Shown here: positions 1 to 4,503 of the stretch, in pieces
Position numbering within the stretch: position 1 is the stretch's first letter
How the letters are laid out: the number at the start of each line of letters is the position of its first letter
Assembly: GCA_958436045.1 (NCBI GenBank)
Contig: CAUBIP010000095.1
Coordinates: 1-5,501 of the forward strand
DNA length: 5,501 nucleotides
From: an uncultured Oscillospiraceae bacterium
GTDB taxonomy: Bacteria; Bacillota; Clostridia; Oscillospirales; Oscillospiraceae
Direction of reading: 5' to 3'
Notes under the pieces: generated by a model
Told to the model about the DNA's origin: nothing
Database searches by the model: none
Seen by the model: only the letters and a program-made list of their open reading frames with translations
Position numbers and translations under genes: made by a program

Positions 1-691
1 GACCACAGAGGGCCGGGACTTGGCGTAGGTCCTGGATGATATGATCCAGGTGTAGGTGCGCTGGGGGCTGGAGACCCTTGGGGTTATACCAGCAGGCGGC
101 AAGGCCGATGTTGTTGGCAAGCTGCATATCGCTGGTCAGCGAGTCGCCGACCATCAGGATCTGATCGGGGGCACAGTTCGGCAGCAGGGGCGCGGCGGCG
201 GCAAAAAATGCCGGGTCCGGCTTCTCTGCACCGATCTCCTCGGAGATCAGGACACCGTCCAGCAGCGCGCCCAGCCCGGAGCGGGCCAGCTTGCGGTCCT
301 GGGCGATCTTGGTGCCGTTGGTGGCGGCAAATTGCAGCACGTGGCCCCGCAGGGCCTGGACGGTCTCCAAGGCGTAGGGGTAGAAGCAGACCGTATCGCC
401 CAGATTGCGCTGATAGGCGGCATTGAAGGGGACAGCCAGAGCCGGGTCTAAGCCGTGCAGCGAGAAAAACTCCTGGAAGCGCCCTTCCAGGACGGCCTGC
501 TTTGTGATCTCGCCGCGCTCAAGCCGCTGCCAATAGGTGCGGTTGATGGCGGAATACTCCGCGAGCATCGCGTCGCTGCACGGGCCCAAGCCGAAGGCGG
601 CGAAGCCTTTGCGGATGGCACTTTCCTCTGCAACTTCAAAATTCAGCAGTGTTCCATCAATATCCCAAAATATGACTTTGATCTGCGCCAT
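1..691 (-). CDS. HAD-family hydrolase, YjjG/YfnB-type pyrimidine 5'-nucleotidase (C-terminal end cut by window edge)
   Basis: Translation from the ATG at 691-689 stays open for 230 codons to the window edge. Seen: HAD motif I FWDIDGTLL with nucleophile D10 and acid/base D12, motif II ATNGT (T124, N125), motif III lysine K157 in EEIGAEKPDP, and motif IV MVGDSLTSD with D183 and D188, followed by a WYNP segment. The cap region (about 20-100), including YSAINRTYW and the GxIT...GRF pattern, resembles E. coli YjjG. Known: YjjG-type enzymes are cytosolic Mg-dependent phosphatases that hydrolyse UMP, dUMP, dTMP and non-canonical pyrimidine nucleotides, and are about 225-235 residues long. So only a few residues and the stop codon should be missing. 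The start is supported by AAGGGAGC at 698-705. The gene is divergent from the SLH-peptidase gene, with no obvious functional link. Substrate is inferred from family resemblance; a generic HAD-IA phosphatase is the alternative. Confidence 0.88.
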   Translation of the reverse strand, partial: MAQIKVIFWDIDGTLLNFEVAEESAIRKGFAAFGLGPCSDAMLAEYSAINRTYWQRLERGEITKQAVLEGRFQEFFSLHGLDPALAVPFNAAYQRNLGDTVCFYPYALETVQALRGHVLQFAATNGTKIAQDRKLARSGLGALLDGVLISEEIGAEKPDPAFFAAAAPLLPNCAPDQILMVGDSLTSDMQLANNIGLAACWYNPKGLQPPAHLHLDHIIQDLRQVPALCG

Positions 692-697
692 GGCGGT

Positions 698-705
698 GCT
701 CCCTT
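698..705 (-). promoter_or_regulatory. Ribosome binding site of the HAD hydrolase gene
   Basis: The minus strand reads AAGGGAGC followed by six bases and the ATG at 691. This Shine-Dalgarno match selects the ATG at 691 as start and puts the HAD nucleophile motif at residues 8-15, the usual place for this family. Confidence 0.65.
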
Positions 706-742
706 CGGCGTGCGCGCATCTGGTGGCCCACGGTTTTCCTCT

Positions 743-748
743 ATCATA
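743..748 (-). promoter_or_regulatory. Weak candidate -10 box for the HAD hydrolase gene
   Basis: The minus strand has TATGAT (five of six matches to TATAAT) about 50 bases upstream of the HAD start codon. No good -35 hexamer lies 16-18 bases further upstream (for example TGGCTT), so this is only a candidate. It is the best leftward -10 I can see in the 182-bp divergent region. Confidence 0.3.
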
Positions 749-801
749 GCATAGGCGCGCGGGAAAAGCCAGCGGAGATTAAGAAGCTTAAAATTGCGGG
801 C

Positions 802-828
802 AAGATTGACAAAAGTCCCGGCAATCTT
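802..828. promoter_or_regulatory. Inverted repeat over the -35 region (possible operator)
   Basis: AAGATTG at 802-808 is matched by its exact reverse complement CAATCTT at 822-828, with 13 bases between. The arm centres are 20 bp apart, about two helical turns, and the repeat overlaps the -35 box and most of the spacer of the promoter at 806-835. It lies upstream of the expected transcript start, so it would act as DNA rather than as an RNA hairpin in that transcript. The geometry suits a dimeric repressor or activator, but no regulator can be named and 7-bp arms can occur by chance. Confidence 0.35.
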
Positions 829-835
829 TTATAAT
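806..835 (+). promoter_or_regulatory. Consensus housekeeping-sigma promoter of the SLH-peptidase gene
   Basis: A perfect -35 TTGACA at 806-811 and a perfect -10 TATAAT at 830-835 are separated by 18 bp. Transcription should start near 842, giving a leader of only about 30 bases before the TTG start at 874. Both hexamers match the sigma-A/sigma-70 consensus at all 12 positions, so basal expression is likely to be strong unless repressed. Confidence 0.85.
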
Positions 836-855
836 AAGGCCAATGGAATGCGATC

Positions 856-864
856 AAAGGAGGT
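856..864 (+). promoter_or_regulatory. Ribosome binding site that decides the TTG start
   Basis: AAAGGAGGT is a near-perfect Shine-Dalgarno sequence. It lies 10 bases (from GGAGG) before the TTG at 874. The reading frame has no ATG or GTG between the upstream in-frame TAA (835-837) and this TTG, and the first in-frame ATG is codon 90, well past the signal peptide. TTG at 874 is therefore the only sensible start. A small hairpin (about 861-875) can form between the site and the start. Confidence 0.82.
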
Positions 865-873
865 CGGAACGAC

Positions 874-3087
874 TTGAGACGAGAGACGAAGAAAAAGCTT
901 CTGGCATGGCTGCTGTGCATCTGCCTGGCGCTGCAGCTGGCACCTCAGATCTTTGCAGCAGAGCCGCAGACGCAGGCGTCCGCAGAAGAGAGCCAGGTTG
1001 CGCAGGAGGCAGCGCCGGTGGGGGAGGATGCGGAAGCACCCCAAGCGCCCCAGACGGAGGGAAACGGGCAGCAGAGCGCGATCCTGATCCAGGAAGAGCC
1101 GGGCGAGGCGGCGGAAAAGCCGCAGGAGCCGGTCTTTGGGATGGGTGCGTTTGTGATTCCGCAGGAGTCTGTTACCTGCGGCTTTGCCGATGTGGCGGCG
1201 AGCAGTTGGTATTATAAGGCGGTCGCTTATTGCAGTAGCCTGGGGCTCGTCAGCGGCAAGACGGCGGAAAAGTTTGACCCGGCGGCCAATATCAGTACTG
1301 CCGAGAGCATCACGTTGGCGGTGCAGGTCTACCGGATGTACCACGGCATCACGACACCCATCCCGGCCACAAGCGCCGGCTCATGGTACACGCCGTATGA
1401 GACCCTGGCCCGGGCCTATGGCATTCTGCCGGCTGGCGTGGAGGTCTCGAATCGGGCAATCTCGCGGCAGGAAGCAGCGGCAGTATTCTACAATATGCTG
1501 CCTGAGGCAGAGCTGGCGGCCATCAACGAGATCAAGGACCTGCCGGATGTCGGCAAGAACAATCCTTATTACAAAGAAATTCTAGCCCTGTATAACGCCG
1601 GTGTCCTGGCGGGAACGGAGACGGTCTACGGAACCTTTGCGCCGACGCGTTCGATCGCCCGGTGCGAATTTGTCCAGCTGCTGCTGGCGCTGATCCTGCC
1701 ATCGGAGCGCGGCGAGCATACCTTCTCGACGTATACCGGTATGGCAGCGTTCGATATGTCCCGCTACGATGTGACGAGCACATTTTCGGACGTGGCAAAG
1801 ACGGACTGGTTCTACAATGCCGTGGCGGTACAGCAGACCATCGGCCTGATCTCCGGCGTGGATGAGACGCATTTTGCCCCCCAGGGGAAGGTGACGCTGG
1901 CGCAGGCGCTGTCAATCGCTGTGCGGGCGTATCAGAAATACCACGGCGTGAAGGATAGCTATGAACCGGCGGCGGGGCAGGTCTGGTACGCGGGCTTTGC
2001 CCGGCTGGCCGTCCAGTACGGAATCGTTTCGTCGTCTTGGTCGAACTATGACCAGCCCCTGACCCGGGACCGGCTGGCGATGATCATCTACAATACGCTG
2101 CCGTCCAAGGAGCTGACGGCCATCAACAGCATCGAGGCCATCCCGGATATGGAGACGTCGGACCAGGGCTACAAAGAAATCTTGGCGCTGTACAATGCGG
2201 GAATCCTCTGCGGCAATGACAAGCTGGGCAACTTCGCACCGACGACAAATGTCACCCGGGCGGAATTTGCCGCGATGTTCACCCGTCTGACGGATGTTAC
2301 CTCTCGGGTAAAATTCACCCTGGAGACGACGTACGTCGGCGAGAAGATCATCTACGGCACCAGCGGTGCCGGGCAGGAGCTGGCAGCCTATCGCTATGGC
2401 AGCGGAAAAAACGTCATGGTTGTGGGCTTCGCAATCCATGGCTATGAGGACCACTTTGCCAAGGACGGGCAGGAGCTGGTCTTTACGGCCCAGTCGCTGC
2501 AGACGATCCTACAGAAGAATATGGATGTCATTACAAAGGGCGACTGGACGGTCTACGTCCTGCCCTGCATGAATCCGGACGGGCTTTATAACGGCTACAC
2601 GAACAACGGTCCCGGCCGCTGCACGACGACGTATTATACAGCCAGCGGCTCCCTCTCCAGCAGCCACGGCGTAGATATGAACCGCAGCTTCCCGGCAAAC
2701 TTCGTCGTCCAGACCAGTGCCCGGAACTATACGGGACCGGCGGCGCTGTCCTGCAAGGAATCCCGGGCGTTGGCGGCCTTTGTTCGGAAGGTCAAGGGCA
2801 CGGGGAAGAATGTCTGCATCGACACCCACGGCTGGACCCAGCAGATCATCACCTCCACCGGGACGAGCGGCCTGCTTTACAAGACGTTCCACAGTGCCTT
2901 CGGCAGCAATACATACGCCAACTGCCGCGGCGCGGCGGGCTATTTCACGGCATATACCGCCTCACTGGGCTATGACTCCTGCCTGTTTGAATTCCCCGGC
3001 GGCGTCTACAGCCACAACGCATTTTTGAGCAGCGGCTACAGCGCAAAATACATCTCCTGCATCATGACGCTGCTGAATAAATACTAA
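874..3087 (+). CDS. Secreted SLH-domain protein with C-terminal M14 zinc carboxypeptidase domain
   Basis: A 737-residue protein starting at TTG. Seen: signal peptide with basic RRETKKK, hydrophobic core 9-26 and a likely cleavage site around IFA/AEP (28-30); an acidic Ala/Gln/Pro/Glu linker (30-98); two SLH cassettes (about 104-270 and 304-469); and a peptidase domain (about 480-737). Peptidase motifs: HGYE with zinc ligands H522 and E525, MNPDG (566-570), GVDMNRSFP with substrate-binding N603-R604, third ligand H652 in DTHGW, and catalytic E706 in LFEFPGG. Known: M14 enzymes are metallocarboxypeptidases, some of which cut gamma-D-Glu-diaminopimelate bonds in peptidoglycan stems; SLH modules bind secondary cell-wall polymer non-covalently. 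Inference: an active, wall-anchored exopeptidase acting on peptides or peptidoglycan stems; the substrate is not readable. The mature part carries 11 cysteines, seven of them in the peptidase domain, which is unusual for a gram-positive exported protein. The gene is monocistronic, with its own promoter and terminator. Confidence 0.9.
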   Translation: MRRETKKKLLAWLLCICLALQLAPQIFAAEPQTQASAEESQVAQEAAPVGEDAEAPQAPQTEGNGQQSAILIQEEPGEAAEKPQEPVFGMGAFVIPQESVTCGFADVAASSWYYKAVAYCSSLGLVSGKTAEKFDPAANISTAESITLAVQVYRMYHGITTPIPATSAGSWYTPYETLARAYGILPAGVEVSNRAISRQEAAAVFYNMLPEAELAAINEIKDLPDVGKNNPYYKEILALYNAGVLAGTETVYGTFAPTRSIARCEFVQLLLALILPSERGEHTFSTYTGMAAFDMSRYDVTSTFSDVAKTDWFYNAVAVQQTIGLISGVDETHFAPQGKVTLAQALSIAVRAYQKYHGVKDSYEPAAGQVWYAGFARLAVQYGIVSSSWSNYDQPLTRDRLAMIIYNTLPSKELTAINSIEAIPDMETSDQGYKEILALYNAGILCGNDKLGNFAPTTNVTRAEFAAMFTRLTDVTSRVKFTLETTYVGEKIIYGTSGAGQELAAYRYGSGKNVMVVGFAIHGYEDHFAKDGQELVFTAQSLQTILQKNMDVITKGDWTVYVLPCMNPDGLYNGYTNNGPGRCTTTYYTASGSLSSSHGVDMNRSFPANFVVQTSARNYTGPAALSCKESRALAAFVRKVKGTGKNVCIDTHGWTQQIITSTGTSGLLYKTFHSAFGSNTYANCRGAAGYFTAYTASLGYDSCLFEFPGGVYSHNAFLSSGYSAKYISCIMTLLNKY
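1183..1683 (+). repeat. SLH cassette A (first copy of the 600-bp-register tandem repeat)
   Basis: Codons 104-270 encode three SLH-like modules: FADV...W...G...FDP (104-160), a degenerate middle module SWYTPYETLARAYGIL...ISRQE (170-210), and LPDV...YKEILALYNAG...FAP...ARCE (223-270). The cassette aligns with cassette B without gaps over most of its length, at an offset of exactly 200 residues: FADV 104 vs FSDV 304, YNMLP 206 vs YNTLP 406, YKEILALYNAG 233 vs 433. The copies differ at many positions, so the duplication is old. Confidence 0.85.
1783..2280 (+). repeat. SLH cassette B (second copy of the tandem repeat)
   Basis: Codons 304-469 repeat cassette A: FSDV...W...G...FAP (304-360), degenerate module WYAGFARLAVQYGIV...LTRDR (371-410), and IPDM...YKEILALYNAG...FAP...VTRAE (423-469). 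Only its last module carries the canonical TRAE tetrapeptide (461-464) linked to cell-wall polymer binding. The register slips by one residue near the end (FAP 255 vs 454). The linker between cassettes is about 33 residues (271-303). Confidence 0.85.
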
Positions 3088-3141
3088 AATACAGCCCCAT
3101 GGCAAATGCCGCGGTGTTGTACTTGTCCTGAAAATAGAAAA

Positions 3142-3184
3142 CCCCAGCGGCCGGTTCATTTCCCGGTCGCTGGGGTGGTTTTTT
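3142..3184. terminator. Bidirectional intrinsic terminator between convergent genes
   Basis: CCCCAGCGGCCGG (3142-3154) pairs with CCGGTCGCTGGGG (3163-3175) as a 13-bp stem with a single G-U wobble and an 8-base loop. On the plus strand, GGGGTGG is followed by TTTTTT (3179-3184). On the minus strand the stem is followed by TTTTCTATTTTC. It lies between the stop codon of the SLH-peptidase (3087) and that of threonine synthase (3190), so it can end transcription from both sides. The rest of the 102-bp junction shows no gene. Confidence 0.9.
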
Positions 3185-3189
3185 GGAAA

Positions 3190-4434
3190 TTAGGCTTCGA
3201 CTTCGATTCCGTTTTCCTTGAAGGCTTTCAGGAGCAGATCCATATCCGAGGGGATGGAGATCGGGTCGCCGCAGGCCTTGATGGCGTTGGCGACGTCCTT
3301 CAGGCCGTTGCCGGTGATGACGGAGACGACGGTGTCGTTCTCGCCCAGGACACCCTGGTCGCACAGCTTCTTCAGACCAGCTGCGCCGGTGACACCAGCG
3401 GGCTCGCCGAAGACGCCGCAGTTCATGCCGACCATCTTCTGGGCCGCCATGATCTCTTCGTCGGTGACATTGACGACGATACCGTTGGACTCCCGGATGG
3501 CAGCCAGAGCCTTATCCGCGTTGCGGGGCACGCCGACGGCGATGGAGTCGGCGATGGTGTTCTCTTCCATCGGGTACCATTCCTCGTTGTTGGCAATGGC
3601 GCGGTTGATGGGGTGGCAGCCTTCTGCCTGAGCAGAGATCAGACGCGGAAGCTTGTCGATAAAGCCGATGGCGTACAGGTCCTTCAGGCCCTTCCAGACG
3701 CCAGCGATGGTGCAGCCGTCGCCGACGGAGATGGCCAGGTAGTCGGGCATCTGCCAATTCAACTGCTCGGCAATCTCCAGGGAGACCGTCTTCTTGCCTT
3801 CGGACAGGTAGGGGTTAATGGCTGCGTTGCGGTTGTACCAGCCCCATTTGTCGATGGCGGCCTTGGAGAGCTCGAACGTGTCTTCGTAGCTGCCCTGGAC
3901 GGAGATGACCGTTGCACCGAAGGTCATCAGCTGCGCGACCTTGCCCTTGGGGGCGCGGGAGGGAACGAAGATATACGTCTTGAGACCAGCGGCAGCGGCG
4001 TTGCCAGCCAGAGAAGAGGCGGCGTTACCGGTGGAGGAGCAGGCGATGACCTTAGCACCGGCTTCCTGCGCCTTGGCGACTGCCATGGCGGAGGCACGGT
4101 CCTTCAGGGAAGCAGTGGGGTTGATGCCGTCGTCCTTGATCCAGAGCTTTTTCAGGCCCAGGACCTTGGCCAGCCGGTCGGCTTCATACAGCGGGCTCCA
4201 GCCAACGCGCAGGGGAGTGTCCGGCGTATCCTCTTCCACGGGGAGCAGCTCGCGATAGCGCCACATGGAGTTGTTCTTCCGCTCGGCCATCATTTCCTTC
4301 GTCAGGTGGGCTTTGATATAGTCGTAGTCGTAGATGATATCCAGAATGCCGCCGCATTCGCAGTTGGTCAGGTTGGGGACAGCGGGATATTCCTTGCCGC
4401 ATTTGACGCAGCGGCCGCAGATCACATTTTTCAT
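3190..4434 (-). CDS. thrC: Threonine synthase (PLP-dependent, fold type II)
   Basis: A 414-residue cytosolic enzyme. Known reaction: O-phospho-L-homoserine + water to L-threonine + phosphate, the last step of threonine synthesis. Seen: an N-terminal cysteine ribbon with CGRCVKCGKEY and CECGG (C6, C9, C12, C25, C27), TPL (73-75), the PLP Schiff-base lysine K111 in PTASLKDRA, STGNAA (134-139), a glycine-rich phosphate-binding loop VGDGCTIAG (237-245), and the C-terminal TGNGLKD (374-380) typical of threonine synthases. SLKDR replaces the commoner SFKDR. The length fits the ribbon-bearing type of the family; B. subtilis ThrC is shorter and lacks the ribbon. The start is supported by AAAGGAGAA at 4443-4451. 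It follows the cysteine-synthase-like gene by 69 bp on the same strand, so co-transcription is likely. A threonine-synthase paralogue such as cysteate synthase cannot be fully excluded by eye, but the motifs favour ThrC. Confidence 0.88.
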   Translation of the reverse strand: MKNVICGRCVKCGKEYPAVPNLTNCECGGILDIIYDYDYIKAHLTKEMMAERKNNSMWRYRELLPVEEDTPDTPLRVGWSPLYEADRLAKVLGLKKLWIKDDGINPTASLKDRASAMAVAKAQEAGAKVIACSSTGNAASSLAGNAAAAGLKTYIFVPSRAPKGKVAQLMTFGATVISVQGSYEDTFELSKAAIDKWGWYNRNAAINPYLSEGKKTVSLEIAEQLNWQMPDYLAISVGDGCTIAGVWKGLKDLYAIGFIDKLPRLISAQAEGCHPINRAIANNEEWYPMEENTIADSIAVGVPRNADKALAAIRESNGIVVNVTDEEIMAAQKMVGMNCGVFGEPAGVTGAAGLKKLCDQGVLGENDTVVSVITGNGLKDVANAIKACGDPISIPSDMDLLLKAFKENGIEVEA

Positions 4435-4442
4435 GAATCAAA

Positions 4443-4451
4443 TTCTCCTTT
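4443..4451 (-). promoter_or_regulatory. Ribosome binding site of thrC
   Basis: The minus strand reads AAAGGAGAA, with GGAG ending 10 bases before the ATG at 4434. This supports the ATG as start and shows that thrC is translated independently of the upstream gene, despite probable co-transcription. Confidence 0.75.
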
Positions 4452-4458
4452 ATGACAG

Positions 4459-4490
4459 CTTGCGGGAAGGGGCAAGCCCCTCCCCGCAAG
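4459..4490 (-). other. Intercistronic hairpin between the cysteine-synthase-like gene and thrC
   Basis: On the minus strand CTTGCGGGGAGGGGC (4490-4476) pairs with GCCCCTTCCCGCAAG (4473-4459). It gives a 13-14 bp GC-rich stem with one G-U pair and a CTTG tetraloop. It fills nearly half of the 69-bp gap and ends eight bases before the AAAGGAG of thrC. No U-tract follows on either strand, so it is not a standard intrinsic terminator. It may protect the 3' end of the upstream message, tune thrC expression or cause partial attenuation; these roles are inference. Confidence 0.7.
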
Positions 4491-4503
4491 GATACGATAC
4501 AAA

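Noticed and set aside
56..451. Plus-strand open frames opposite the HAD hydrolase gene
   Set aside because: The minus strand carries the full set of HAD motifs through this region; the plus-strand frames are shadows without domains.
692..873. Riboswitch or T-box leader in the divergent intergenic region
   Set aside because: The predicted plus-strand leader is only about 30 bases and the minus-strand leader about 45, too short for a structured riboswitch, and no conserved riboswitch or T-box motif is visible.
874..960. Lipoprotein signal peptide for the SLH protein
   Set aside because: Cysteines at 15 and 17 lie inside the hydrophobic core, but no L-[AS]-[GA]-C lipobox is present at the end of it; a normal signal-peptidase I site near residues 28-29 fits better.
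843..1217. An ATG-started 124-codon frame almost at the predicted transcript start, overlapping the SLH gene
   Set aside because: It has no ribosome site, its product is low-complexity Gly/Ala/Arg sequence, and it lies in another frame of a gene with a clear signal peptide and Shine-Dalgarno. A leaderless role cannot be supported.
3106..4455. A 449-codon open frame on the plus strand opposite thrC
   Set aside because: It is the antisense shadow of a GC-rich gene. The minus strand encodes a complete threonine synthase with all motifs, while the plus-strand product shows no recognisable domain and its frame runs through the terminator.
4459..4490. Intrinsic terminator between the two PLP-enzyme genes
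   Set aside because: Neither side of the stem has a U-tract, and the downstream gene starts within 25 bases of the hairpin, so it is listed as an intercistronic hairpin instead.
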